Shown: positions 8,275 to 16,332, counted from the first letter of the stretch. The stretch is DNA of 53,679 nucleotides from Bacteroidales bacterium (GCA_017525245.1 JAFXTE010000023.1:1-53679); one strand, 5' to 3'. Made by a program: numbers and translations. Notes: generated by a model from the letters alone, not told the origin.

Positions 8275-8397
8275 TCAACCACCAAAGCCAGTACAATTAC
8301 AATAATCGTCAACAATTGTGTTTTGGGGTTCTTGATTTTGAGCAACTAACTCATTCAAACGATCTAACGTCGCTTTTGAAATTTCAAACTTTTCCAT
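8275..8397 (-). CDS. putative RiPP precursor peptide, 40 residues
   Basis: ATG at 8397 opens a 40-codon frame ending in TGA at 8275. The product starts MEKFEISKATLDRLNELVAQ, a charged, probably helical leader-like half, and ends VDDYCNCTGFGG, a short Cys/Gly-rich core-like tail. It begins 5 nt after the stop of the radical SAM gene, so the two are almost certainly one transcript. The leader/core layout and the neighbour are what one expects of a substrate for a radical SAM peptide maturase. It does not match the classical GG-Bacteroidales precursor pattern I know, in which the GG is internal. Being a substrate is inference; that the gene is real rests on position and composition. Confidence 0.6.
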   Translation of the reverse strand: MEKFEISKATLDRLNELVAQNQEPQNTIVDDYCNCTGFGG

Positions 8398-8402
8398 AAT
8401 GA

Positions 8403-9488
8403 TTAGGTTTTAATTTGTTGATAATAATTTTGAATGGATTTGATTGTTAACGTATCTTCATACGTTATTTCTTTTTTATTCACGATTCGATTGGCTATTG
8501 TATACATTGCAGCATGAATACGCATCTTCATCAATTTACATCTTTGTTTTGAAGGTGTATACAAATCTCCTGTTTCTGTATAATTTTCAGCATAGCACAC
8601 ATTACACACGCGAGAAAACGCACATGTATTAAAACAGACAGTTTTTCTTATTCCAATTATATCTAATTGTTTTTGTAACTTTGCATCAATTGTTCGGGAT
8701 GATATGTTTGAAAAATACGAACATGGCGATGTTGTTCCATCAGTATTTACCACCACAAGTTTATCTGTCCCTAAATTACAAATTCTACGTTTAGGGTCAA
8801 GTGGCAAAGATAATAGATGCAAAGGAATATTTAAGATTGGTGCCATTTTATTCGCAGGATTCGAAATGTAATATTCCGCTAATAGTTTTAATTGTTCTTC
8901 AATTATTCCAAATTCATCTTCCGTAAATGCCCCTTCCCCAACAGCGAAATTGCATCCACGTATATCAAATCCTTGTTCTTGTAACCAAACAACATCATCT
9001 TTTATAGAACCGATATTACGCCTGCTTATGGTCATTTTCACAGGTATGTTCGGCCATGTTGCGCGGAAAAAAGCTATATCAATACTGTCAAAACTATTGT
9101 TTCTGTTTTTATTGTGAGTTTCACGTCCTCCATCAAGGCTTAAGCAGACACCTATTTTCTCTTTGTTCTCACTGAACCATTGTTTCATCTCTGCATTCAT
9201 CAGAGTTCCATTGGTTTGTAACAAGAATTTGTAAGATTTTTGCCATTCTTGTTTCCATGTCCATTCGCAGATACGTTTGACCAAAGGATATTGTAGCAAT
9301 GGTTCTCCACCGAACAAACAAATAAACCAAAAATCATTGTCACAACTATTAAGACACTTTCTAATCCATTCTATTGCACACTCAAAACTCATCACAAATG
9401 TGTCTTTTTGTTCGTAGCAATAAACACAATTCAAGTTACATGAATTTGTCAAGAATAGAGTTAGTTGTGCTTTGTCGTTATGTTCCAT
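8403..9488 (-). CDS. radical SAM/SPASM-type peptide-modifying enzyme
   Basis: The 361-residue protein has the radical SAM signature SCNLNCVYCYEQ with Cys17, Cys21 and Cys24 for the [4Fe-4S] cluster that cleaves S-adenosylmethionine. FGGEPLL follows, with the usual glycine-rich SAM contact. The C-terminal third has many cysteines (RRICNLG, SPCSYF, VCFNTCAFSRVCNVC, RCKLM), the pattern of a SPASM or twitch domain carrying auxiliary clusters. Such enzymes often install thioether, carbon-carbon or epimer modifications in ribosomal peptides. It lies 6 nt after the formyltransferase and 5 nt before the 40-residue peptide, which is its likely substrate. The chemistry cannot be read from the sequence. 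Confidence 0.85.
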   Translation of the reverse strand: MEHNDKAQLTLFLTNSCNLNCVYCYEQKDTFVMSFECAIEWIRKCLNSCDNDFWFICLFGGEPLLQYPLVKRICEWTWKQEWQKSYKFLLQTNGTLMNAEMKQWFSENKEKIGVCLSLDGGRETHNKNRNNSFDSIDIAFFRATWPNIPVKMTISRRNIGSIKDDVVWLQEQGFDIRGCNFAVGEGAFTEDEFGIIEEQLKLLAEYYISNPANKMAPILNIPLHLLSLPLDPKRRICNLGTDKLVVVNTDGTTSPCSYFSNISSRTIDAKLQKQLDIIGIRKTVCFNTCAFSRVCNVCYAENYTETGDLYTPSKQRCKLMKMRIHAAMYTIANRIVNKKEITYEDTLTIKSIQNYYQQIKT

Positions 9489-9494
9489 GATTAT

Positions 9495-10349
9495 CTATAT
9501 TTTGCAATATTTCTTAAGTTTGAGAATTCCCTCATGGCATTTAATGAGTTTTTTTGAGTCATACTCTAAGACCACACTGCCTTCTTTGAAAGAACTCATC
9601 TTTCCCAAGATATATTCGTTAACAACCTGTTCTGCATCATATATGACATACCTTATTCCCTTGATGTTTGCATAACATCCTTCTCCTTCTATACCATAGG
9701 CTCGAACATGGCGCACACAATCTGCAGCTGTCATTTTTTGAAAATCAAGTTCACGCAAATCAGAATCATTTTTGAATAGAGGATATTTAACCGTATCTAT
9801 TTCAGCACCTACATATTGGTAATCAGACTCTTCTAACACTTCTAAAGCCCGTCTAAACACCTTCTCTTCCAAAGTATATGAGATAAAGTAACATAAGCCC
9901 AAATCCAAATCCGGCGTTAAATCCACTTTCTCTTGATATATGATATTACCACCATCTATTTTGTCAGACATGCAATAGGTAGTGGCTCCTAAGGGATAGT
10001 CATACAATAAACATCCATTAATGGGAGTTTTTCCACGCAAATAGGGCAAATATGTTGGATGTGTATTCAATAATATCTTTCCTGAACTCTTAAGGAGTGA
10101 AGCAGGCAAAACAAATGGACAACCGTTGACAATCAAAATCTCATACGAAAGATTAATCAGCAATTGAATGACATAATCATTATCTAATTCGGTAATAATC
10201 TCACATTCTGAATGTTCCCTTTCAAGAAAACGCTGAAGGGCGCAGTCTGAGAAGGTTAATATCTTAACAATTTCATACTTGGGATTGTCCCGTATGACCT
10301 TGTAACAGATATCTCTGTTTCCTAAATATACAATCCTTTTCTTGTCCAT
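9495..10349 (-). CDS. formyltransferase-fold enzyme in the peptide cassette
   Basis: The stretch LLNTHPTYLPYLRGKTPING, then GATTYCMSDKIDGG, is the catalytic core of N10-formyltetrahydrofolate-dependent formyltransferases (the Fmt/ArnA/sugar N-formyltransferase fold). The classical Asn-His-Asp triad is present as Asn95, His97 and Asp132 when counted from the ATG at 10349. The C-terminal part (VRAYGIEGEGCYANIKGIRY) resembles the small C-terminal domain of these enzymes. I chose MDKKRIVYLGN because formyltransferases begin there; a GTG at 10439 would add 30 residues overlapping the small zinc-ribbon-like gene. It is not a housekeeping fmt. In this operon it may formylate the peptide or a small-molecule building block. 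Confidence 0.8.
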   Translation of the reverse strand: MDKKRIVYLGNRDICYKVIRDNPKYEIVKILTFSDCALQRFLEREHSECEIITELDNDYVIQLLINLSYEILIVNGCPFVLPASLLKSSGKILLNTHPTYLPYLRGKTPINGCLLYDYPLGATTYCMSDKIDGGNIIYQEKVDLTPDLDLGLCYFISYTLEEKVFRRALEVLEESDYQYVGAEIDTVKYPLFKNDSDLRELDFQKMTAADCVRHVRAYGIEGEGCYANIKGIRYVIYDAEQVVNEYILGKMSSFKEGSVVLEYDSKKLIKCHEGILKLKKYCKI

Positions 10350-10368
10350 TGAATATAAATGGTGCCGA

Positions 10369-10491
10369 TCATCTCCCTCGTTGTAATCCAGCTTGATAGT
10401 GTGCTGGGCAACAATATCCTCCAAATTTCGCGAGTACACTTAACGAAAAATATAATCCACACCACTTACACTGCCCCATTTGTTCACTCAT
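10369..10491 (-). CDS. 40-residue zinc-ribbon-like small protein
   Basis: ATG at 10491 opens MSEQMGQCKWCGLYFSLSVL and runs 40 codons to TGA at 10369. The segment CKWCGLYF...KFGGYCCPAHY has the spacing of a small zinc-binding fold: Cys8 and Cys11 as one knuckle, Cys27/Cys28 and His31 as the other. It is the first gene of the cassette, 19 nt before the formyltransferase ATG. It could be an accessory zinc protein, but a second Cys-rich peptide substrate cannot be excluded. No named family is recognised. Confidence 0.55.
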   Translation of the reverse strand: MSEQMGQCKWCGLYFSLSVLAKFGGYCCPAHYQAGLQRGR

Positions 10492-10551
10492 CTTATTTTC
10501 GCCGTGTTATATCCCATCCGGCTCCGTCGGGTCCTGTTCTTATTTAAAGTG

Positions 10552-10559
10552 CAAAAATA
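10552..10559 (-). promoter_or_regulatory. -7 promoter box upstream of the peptide cassette
   Basis: The minus strand reads TATTTTTG (TAnnTTTG), 61 nt before the first small gene. The IS21 element inserted about 100 nt further upstream, so this box was probably left intact. Confidence 0.45.
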
Positions 10560-10780
10560 CTCCCGAAAATGTATTCCGCGATTTTACGTTTTGTAATAAT
10601 TTTCAAGACACTATTAGATTCGCCGCCAAGACGTCGATCTGGTATTAAGTGTGCGAACTGGAAAAAACGGAGCATGTCCACCCAGTTGAGGCGGCCAAAA
10701 CCGTTCGTCAGGAGGGGATGATTGCCGCCAAAAAGGCTTGAAAAAACGGAGCAAATCCGTTCACTTCCGACTCGTTTTCC

Positions 10781-10788
10781 TACCTTTG
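10781..10788 (+). promoter_or_regulatory. -7 promoter box of istA
   Basis: TACCTTTG matches TAnnTTTG, 31 nt before the istA ATG and inside the left end of the element, so the IS carries its own Bacteroidetes-type promoter. Confidence 0.5.
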
Positions 10789-10819
10789 CGTCAGAGAATC
10801 GAACCAAAGACGCAAAGCT

Positions 10820-12388
10820 ATGGCAGGAAAAACGAAAAGTATGAGTCAGATCAAACAACTACTGCTGCTCAAAAAGCAGGGCCTCTCCAACCACAAGGCC
10901 GCCGGCATGGCGGGCATGGACAAGGAGACGGTGAACAACTATGTGCGCAAGGCCAAGGCCGACCCGCTGGGCATCGACGGGCTGCTGAAGCTCGACGACC
11001 CCGTGCTGGAACACCGCCTCAAGGGCGGCAACGCGGCATACCCCGACCGTCGTTTCGAGCGCTTCAAGGAGCTTCTCCCCCATCTGGAGGAGGAAATGGC
11101 GCGGCGCGGAAAGACCCACGTGACGCTCAAGCTGCTGTGGGAGGAATACCGGCGTGAGAACCCCGGCGGCTACAGCCTCACCCAGTTCCGCTACCACTAC
11201 AGACAGAACAACCTGGCTTCCAAGCCAGAGAGGGCGTCCACCATCCTCGCGGACCTTCATGCAGGTGGAGAGAAGGCCTTTCTGGACTATGCCGGCGACA
11301 CGCTCGGCTACATCGACATGGAGACGGGTGAGCTTGTCAGGGTGCAGACCTTCGTGGCCTGCCTGCCGGCGAGCGACTACGGGTACGCGCTGTGCGTGCC
11401 CTCGCAGCGGACTGAGGACTTCGTGCATGCCGTCACCCTGTTTCTCAAGCACATAGGGGGCGTGCCAAAAATCCTCGTGCCCGACAACCTGAAGGCGGCT
11501 GTGGTCAAGACAGACCGTTACGAGCCCGCCGTGAACAGGGTGCTGGAGGACATGGCCAACCACTACGGGTGCTTCGTCCAGCCCGCCCGTCCGCTGCACC
11601 CGAAGGATAAGGCTTTGGTGGAGGACCACGTGAAGCTCGTCTACCGGCGGGTCTATGCCGAGCTCAGGAACCGCGTCTTCCACTCGCTGAAGGAACTCAA
11701 CGAGGCGGTGGCGGAGAAGATGGCGGCGCATAACCGCAAGCGCATGCAGCAGCATCCCTACACCCGCGAGGAGCGGTTCCTGGCCGTGGACAGGCCCAAC
11801 CTGCTCCCGCTTCCGGAAACGGACTTCAAGATACGCTGCTACACGGACCTGAAGGTCTCCCCGAACTGCTGCATATACCTTGGCCGTGACCGGCACTATT
11901 ACAGCGTCCCCTTCAGACTTGTCGGCCGGCAGGTGCATGTGGAGTACACGCGCACGCTGGTGAAAGTGTACTCGGAGGGCGAGCTGGTGGCCACGCACGG
12001 GCGGGACAGCACCCCGGGGAAATACACCGTCGTGAACGAACATCTTGCCAGCAACTCGCTCGAATACAGGAACTTGAGTCCTGACAGGTACGTGGAGCGC
12101 GGCGGGCGGGCGCTGCCGGAACTCGGCGAACTGTTCAAGCAGATGTTCATGACGTCAAGGATGCCACCGGAGATGCACTACAAGACCTGCGACGGCCTGC
12201 TGGCCCTGCAGCGGCACACTGACCCTGACCTCTTCAGGACGGCCTGCCTGACGGCAGTCCGGTTCGGCAAATACAACTACCACTTCGTGCTCCAACTCGT
12301 CAAGAGCCGGTGCGAGGGGCTGCGCCAGCAGGATCCGCAGTGCCCTCCAGACCACGCCAACATACGGGGCCCGGAGCAGTTCTCCTGA
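10820..12388 (+). CDS. istA: IS21-family transposase IstA
   Basis: IstA is the DDE recombinase that cuts and joins the IS ends. The 522-residue protein starts with a helix-turn-helix (KKQGLSNHKAAGMAGMDKET), followed by the RNase H-fold core: LDYAGDTLGYID with the first acid, KILVPDNLKAAV with the second, and HPKDKALVEDHVKLVYRRV with the last Glu. A C-terminal beta-rich segment (DRHYYSVPFRLVGRQVHVEY) is typical of the family. Length is normal and no frameshift is seen. istB follows after 51 nt. Confidence 0.95.
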   Translation: MAGKTKSMSQIKQLLLLKKQGLSNHKAAGMAGMDKETVNNYVRKAKADPLGIDGLLKLDDPVLEHRLKGGNAAYPDRRFERFKELLPHLEEEMARRGKTHVTLKLLWEEYRRENPGGYSLTQFRYHYRQNNLASKPERASTILADLHAGGEKAFLDYAGDTLGYIDMETGELVRVQTFVACLPASDYGYALCVPSQRTEDFVHAVTLFLKHIGGVPKILVPDNLKAAVVKTDRYEPAVNRVLEDMANHYGCFVQPARPLHPKDKALVEDHVKLVYRRVYAELRNRVFHSLKELNEAVAEKMAAHNRKRMQQHPYTREERFLAVDRPNLLPLPETDFKIRCYTDLKVSPNCCIYLGRDRHYYSVPFRLVGRQVHVEYTRTLVKVYSEGELVATHGRDSTPGKYTVVNEHLASNSLEYRNLSPDRYVERGGRALPELGELFKQMFMTSRMPPEMHYKTCDGLLALQRHTDPDLFRTACLTAVRFGKYNYHFVLQLVKSRCEGLRQQDPQCPPDHANIRGPEQFS

Positions 12389-12439
12389 CAGACAATCAAT
12401 CAACTTTTTTATTATTCATCCACCCAAAAAAGTAACATT

Positions 12440-13192
12440 ATGGACGAAATCTCAACCAACCTCAGAAGCCTGAAGATGCCCGGGATGGCGCACTTCTGGC
12501 AAACCCTACAGGAAACCCACCGCCACGACGAGCTCTCCCTGAAGGACGGCCTGCAGATGATGATACAGGCCGAGCTTGACAACCGCACGATGAGCCGCAA
12601 CGCGAGGCTCCTGAAGAGGGCCCGCTTCCGCTACCAGGCCTCCGTCGACCAGCTCATCTTCGACCCCGCCCGCGGTCTGGACCGCCAGACGGTGCTCAAC
12701 CTGGCCACCTGCGACTACATCAGGCACGGTGTCGCGGTCAGCATCACCGGCGCCGCCGGCACCGGCAAGAGCTGGCTCGCATCCGCCCTCGGGCACCAGG
12801 CCTGCATGAACGGCCTGAAGGTGGCCTACTTCAACCTCTACCGGCTCTTCGAGGAGATAACCCTGGCGCGGGTGTCGAGCAGCCTGCACCGCTTCTTCGA
12901 CAGGCTGGCGCAAACCGACCTGCTCATACTCAACGACTTCGGCATGAAGGTCCTTGACAGTCAGCAATTACTTGACTTTATGGAGATTATCGAAGACAGG
13001 CACGGGAAGAAAGCTACCATCATAGTCTCGCAACTCCCGGTCTCGGACTGGTACGACATTCTCCAGAAAAACACCACTGCTGCCGACGCGATACTCGACA
13101 GGCTCGTGCACACGGCGGTGCGTGTCGAGCTCAAGGGCGACAGTATGCGGAGGAAAAAAACGGGCAAAGAAAACGCGGACAAGGAAAAATGA
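12440..13192 (+). CDS. istB: IS21-family helper ATPase IstB
   Basis: IstB is a DnaA/DnaC-related AAA+ ATPase that selects target DNA and stimulates IstA. The 250-residue protein has Walker A GAAGTGKS, Walker B LLILNDFGMK, and the usual N-terminal segment (LKMPGMAHFWQTL). The Lys/Glu-rich C-terminus ends close to the right end of the element. It appears intact. Confidence 0.95.
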   Translation: MDEISTNLRSLKMPGMAHFWQTLQETHRHDELSLKDGLQMMIQAELDNRTMSRNARLLKRARFRYQASVDQLIFDPARGLDRQTVLNLATCDYIRHGVAVSITGAAGTGKSWLASALGHQACMNGLKVAYFNLYRLFEEITLARVSSSLHRFFDRLAQTDLLILNDFGMKVLDSQQLLDFMEIIEDRHGKKATIIVSQLPVSDWYDILQKNTTAADAILDRLVHTAVRVELKGDSMRRKKTGKENADKEK

Positions 13193-13282
13193 TTATTTTT
13201 GCAGCGCCTTTAGGATAAGCGAGTCAGAAAAAGTGAACGGATATCCCCGTTTTGGGTGGGTGGATATCGGCCGTTTTTTGCA

Positions 13283-13491
13283 TGCGAACGATCCCTCTTG
13301 AGTTTGTGCTGCAAAAGTCGGTGATGTTTGAGGATGGGGACAGGTCGGCAATAAGGGATGCAGCGGGGGCATTTAAGGCAATGTCAACATTGACATCTTT
13401 GAGCAGAACCCAAGTGTTGTGCCGAGGATTTCAACTATTCAAGCACTTCTCTGTCGCGAAAGATGCAGTGTACGAACAGGATTGTTTTTAA
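13283..13491 (+). pseudogene. ORF remnant interrupted by the IS21 insertion
   Basis: If the IS and one target repeat are removed, a plus-strand frame open from 10618 continues across the junction through TIPLEFVLQKSVMFEDGDRS and ends at 13491. No start codon in good context and no family are recognised, so this may be chance. An apparent ATG at 13252 lies inside the IS end and is not a real start. Confidence 0.2.
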
Positions 13492-13520
13492 TTGGGCGAG
13501 ATTCCTTGAGAGAATCATTC

Positions 13521-13554
13521 AAAAAAGGCCAATCACAATCATATCTTATTGGCT
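13521..13554 (-). terminator. intrinsic terminator downstream of the two-TM gene, copy 2 of the repeated module (13490-13572)
   Basis: On the minus strand GCCAAT pairs with ATTGGC, followed by CTTTTTT, starting about 70 nt after the stop of the 251-residue gene. The surrounding 80 nt are related to 3943-4024 with conserved spacing. Confidence 0.65.
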
Positions 13555-13621
13555 TTCAAATGGCTGATTTAAAACAGATATTAAGTTGACGCCGTGAGCA
13601 ACGGAAGAACTAAGTTCGCGA

Positions 13622-14377
13622 TTATTTCACCCACTCCAGACGATAAAAATATCCTACCTCTGGATTCGTAAGAACATATTCGTAACTTTTGGAATAAGAG
13701 TTGAAAGTTACTGTTTCCAATATCTGATAATCAGTTGGGACCCCACTATTAATGGGCTTGCGCATAAATCGGGCTTTTTCGGAAAAGTTGGCATCTTTAT
13801 ATGCCAGTATCACCCGAAAATCCACAACGCTAATGGGTTCTTCAACTTTGACATCAAGGTGCGGCTGTGCAGTGTTGTCCACATCATCCATACTTGCATG
13901 AAAATGCACTACAGCCGATTCATTGTAAGACAGTGCCTTTTTGAATTTAAGGACAACGTGATCATAGTCGTTTGATGTGTTTTCAATTATTGTCCCATCA
14001 CAATTCTGAAGAGTTGAACTAATAATCGGCGGTTTTGACCCCGTCCACTTAAAAGCCCATTTGATATTCGACAGAAAAGCACGTTTTGATTGAATCAGAC
14101 GATACCCATCATATACAATATGCGTTTGGTCGATGTGTTCGTATTTCGTGAAAAACGAGAGTTTTAAATATTCCCTGTCAAATTCTTTATGAACAATCTT
14201 ATGGATAGCATACCATACAGAAAGTAGCAGTGCCACAAGGAAGACGATGATGGCAATTAACACTATAATCACCTTGTTTTTGTCCGAACTCAAGGCAACA
14301 AAAAAACCTGCGATAGAAGCAATACCACTCAGAATCGCAAGCCAAAACAACAGGGTCTCTTTTGTTTCTCCCTTCAT
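13622..14377 (-). CDS. two-TM, beta-rich membrane protein, 251 residues
   Basis: Two transmembrane helices lie close together at the N-terminus (LLFWLAILSGIASIAGFFVA and VIIVLIAIIVFLVALLLSVW). About 180 residues follow that look beta-rich and end GYFYRLEWVK. No catalytic motif is seen. The layout, two N-terminal TM helices plus a beta domain, resembles 2TM-beta effectors of CBASS-type defence systems (the Cap15-like group), but I see no sequence signature that proves membership. It has its own TATCTTTG box, so it is probably transcribed separately from the upstream HTH gene. It closes the large envelope/GTPase cluster on the same strand. Confidence 0.6.
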   Translation of the reverse strand: MKGETKETLLFWLAILSGIASIAGFFVALSSDKNKVIIVLIAIIVFLVALLLSVWYAIHKIVHKEFDREYLKLSFFTKYEHIDQTHIVYDGYRLIQSKRAFLSNIKWAFKWTGSKPPIISSTLQNCDGTIIENTSNDYDHVVLKFKKALSYNESAVVHFHASMDDVDNTAQPHLDVKVEEPISVVDFRVILAYKDANFSEKARFMRKPINSGVPTDYQILETVTFNSYSKSYEYVLTNPEVGYFYRLEWVK

Positions 14378-14445
14378 ATCTTTTTGATATTTAATCAGTT
14401 CCCATATCGAATGTTATTATAATATACAACTTATATTTTAATGTG

Positions 14446-14453
14446 CAAAGATA
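14446..14453 (-). promoter_or_regulatory. -7 promoter box for the two-TM gene
   Basis: The minus strand reads TATCTTTG, 68 nt before the ATG at 14377; a TTTG lies roughly 15 nt further upstream. Confidence 0.45.
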
Positions 14454-14520
14454 CAAAAAGTTTTGTTACAAACAACGTACTATACAAATATTTTTCACGA
14501 TTCAAAACACTCTCTCAAAT

Positions 14521-14811
14521 TCATTTCCCCACTTGCACATCGGTCACCGTGTATTGGCCGTTCTCTGCAATCTCCACCGTGACCGAAAACTTGAGCGTCT
14601 TTTTGGAACCTTTTGCAGCATACAATTCCGTGACGAAGTCATGCTCCAATACCTTGGAGATGCGCTGGAGCAGAGGCAAGTCTATATCCTGACGTTTGAA
14701 AATGTCATAGACGTTTTGCCGATGGCAATTTAGCCTTCGTGCAAACTCGCTTACGCTCAATCCCGATGCGTCAAACACTTCTTTCACTCTTTCTCCAGCG
14801 TGCTTTTTCAT
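14521..14811 (-). CDS. small HTH (XRE-like) regulator, 96 residues
   Basis: Residues about 17-40 (LSVSEFARRLNCHRQNVYDI) form a lambda-repressor/XRE-like helix-turn-helix. The C-terminal half (LKFSVTVEIAENGQYTVTDV) is a short beta-hairpin-like region of a type common in small Bacteroidales regulators. DNA binding is likely; the target is unknown. The gene follows the PP2C gene after 54 nt on the same strand, so it may be the last gene of that operon or a monocistronic regulator of it. Confidence 0.75.
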   Translation of the reverse strand: MKKHAGERVKEVFDASGLSVSEFARRLNCHRQNVYDIFKRQDIDLPLLQRISKVLEHDFVTELYAAKGSKKTLKFSVTVEIAENGQYTVTDVQVGK

Positions 14812-14865
14812 TTTTGTTTAATTTTTAGTTTGTTTGTTCAACTCGTAAGAGATCTTATTCGGCTT

Positions 14866-16308
14866 TCATTTGTTGTTAGGCAGTTCATCGTAATAGATGC
14901 TCACTATTTTACCCTCTTTGTCAAGGATCACATGATAATGAAGGACGTAATCCGATTTCTTCGATTTTGTTGAATCTACTATGTCATTCTTGTAATCCTC
15001 AATAAAATCGACTAACATTTCACCATTGGGTAATAGTTCTGTCTTCCAAGTTTCCCACCTGATATTCACATGTTTACCGGAAACACCGAATTTCCGGTCG
15101 TAATTCTTAAAATCCCTAACCACTTTCGCATTACTAATGTCGGTTGCCTTGAAATACCGTCGGACTTGAGCCGCGTATGATTGCGAGATGGTCTCAAAAT
15201 CATTCTCTTCAATAGCTTTCGAATAAAGGGCAATCGCCCTTACTGGATTTATAGTCGAAACAGAATCAATTAAAGTGTCCGTCTGCGCTTCAGCACTTGA
15301 TTCGGATTTCGATTTTGCCAGTGCCAGTCGTATCATCTGTTCTTCAAGTTTATGCATTCTTTCGTCTTTTGCCTTTAAAGACACGAGCAAAGCGATACAA
15401 ATACCCAAGAGAAGAACTGAAATGACTGTCAAAATCGGAATCATCATGTTGATTTTCCTCTTTTTCGTATCTGGTGTGTCGGGCAAAGTTTCCTTTTGTT
15501 GTTCCTCAATTTGCGAGTCGTCGTTTTCTATTATCGGACTTTCAACCTCTTCCGCTTGGTATTCCACCAACACCACCGTGACATTGTCTTTTCCTCCTGC
15601 GTCGTTGGCGGCATCAATCAAAGCCTGCACTTTTTCTTCAAGCGAAATGGGTTGCTCCAATATCGCTACAATCTGGTGTGAGGTGACCAAATCCGTCAGG
15701 CCGTCGGAGCAAAGCAGAAATGTGGAATTGGGCAGTAGCGGGAATTCTGCCGCTTCGAGAAAGTCAGGGTCGCCGACCTCGTGACGATCTGAACCCACAA
15801 CGCGGCTTATCACATTGCGTTGCGGATGATGCATGGCCTGTTCTTCCGTCAAATCACCGATCTCTTCACGGTAGCCAATCAGGGAATGGTCGTGGGAAAT
15901 CTTCCTGAGTTCACCGTGATGATATTGGTACATACGGGTATCGCCTACGTGTACCATGTCCACCACCTTCCGCCCCGCATCTATCAACGCGGCGGTGAGC
16001 ACACAGCTCATGTCCGGGCGTGCCGTGTCAAGCCGCCGCCGGTCGTAAATGGCGTTATTCGCACAGACGGCAGCCTGTTTCAGCAGTTCCAAACACTCGC
16101 CACGGGTAAACTCTTTCAGATAGGCAGGTATCTCCTTCTGTGCCATCTCGGCAGCCACCTCTCCCCCTTCATAGCCGCCCACACCATCGATAGCGACAGC
16201 AAGGACAGTGTGTTCATCCAACTGTTCAACCACAAACGCATCTTCGTTGCTGGTGCGCTGATGGCCTACGTCGGTTTGGCCGTAAAACATTATTTTTTCA
16301 TCATTCAT
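14866..16308 (-). CDS. membrane-anchored PP2C-family Ser/Thr phosphatase
   Basis: The N-terminal 250 residues are a PP2C (PPM) phosphatase, which removes phosphate from Ser/Thr with Mn/Mg. Visible motifs are VAIDGVGGYEGGE (metal-binding DGxGG), MVHVGDTRMY, LLCSDGLTDLV and GGKDNVTVVLVEY, so the active site looks complete. A Glu/Asp-rich linker leads to one TM helix (residues about 286-311) and then about 165 residues that should lie outside the cytoplasm and resemble an NTF2/SnoaL-like fold. The start lies 24 nt after the transpeptidase stop. No Ser/Thr kinase is encoded nearby, so the phosphorylated partner must come from elsewhere or be unconventional. Confidence 0.88.
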   Translation of the reverse strand: MNDEKIMFYGQTDVGHQRTSNEDAFVVEQLDEHTVLAVAIDGVGGYEGGEVAAEMAQKEIPAYLKEFTRGECLELLKQAAVCANNAIYDRRRLDTARPDMSCVLTAALIDAGRKVVDMVHVGDTRMYQYHHGELRKISHDHSLIGYREEIGDLTEEQAMHHPQRNVISRVVGSDRHEVGDPDFLEAAEFPLLPNSTFLLCSDGLTDLVTSHQIVAILEQPISLEEKVQALIDAANDAGGKDNVTVVLVEYQAEEVESPIIENDDSQIEEQQKETLPDTPDTKKRKINMMIPILTVISVLLLGICIALLVSLKAKDERMHKLEEQMIRLALAKSKSESSAEAQTDTLIDSVSTINPVRAIALYSKAIEENDFETISQSYAAQVRRYFKATDISNAKVVRDFKNYDRKFGVSGKHVNIRWETWKTELLPNGEMLVDFIEDYKNDIVDSTKSKKSDYVLHYHVILDKEGKIVSIYYDELPNNK

Positions 16309-16332
16309 AACAGTTATCTGGTAATGTGATTT

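Larger units (their letters stand above)
10659..13282 (+). mobile_element. complete IS21-family insertion sequence, 2624 bp
   Basis: The element encodes IstA and IstB and is bounded by related ends: the left reads TGGAAAAAACGG...TCCACCCA, and the complement of the right reads TGCAAAAAACGG...TCCACCCA. Each end carries a second, inner copy of the motif (AAAACGG, then a spacer, then ATCCGTTCACTT), as IS21-type ends do. The direct repeat TGCGAAC (10652-10658 and 13283-13289) flanks it exactly and is the target duplication. The coding part is visibly richer in G and C than the neighbours, suggesting recent arrival. Both genes are intact. Confidence 0.93.

Noticed and set aside
8100-8345. 81-codon minus-strand frame overlapping the peptide precursor in another frame
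   Set aside because: It is the shadow of the 40-residue frame, which has the better start and a direct link to the radical SAM gene.
10349-10439. 30-residue N-terminal extension of the formyltransferase from a GTG
   Set aside because: It overlaps the small zinc-ribbon-like gene, and known formyltransferases begin at the internal ATG.
10859-12043. 394-codon minus-strand frame opposite istA
   Set aside because: Shadow of a GC-rich transposase gene; no motif.
13252-13491. 79-codon plus-strand frame that begins inside the right end of the IS21 element
   Set aside because: The ATG is part of the IS terminal repeat, so it cannot be the original start. Only the part after 13283 is host sequence and is listed as a weak remnant.
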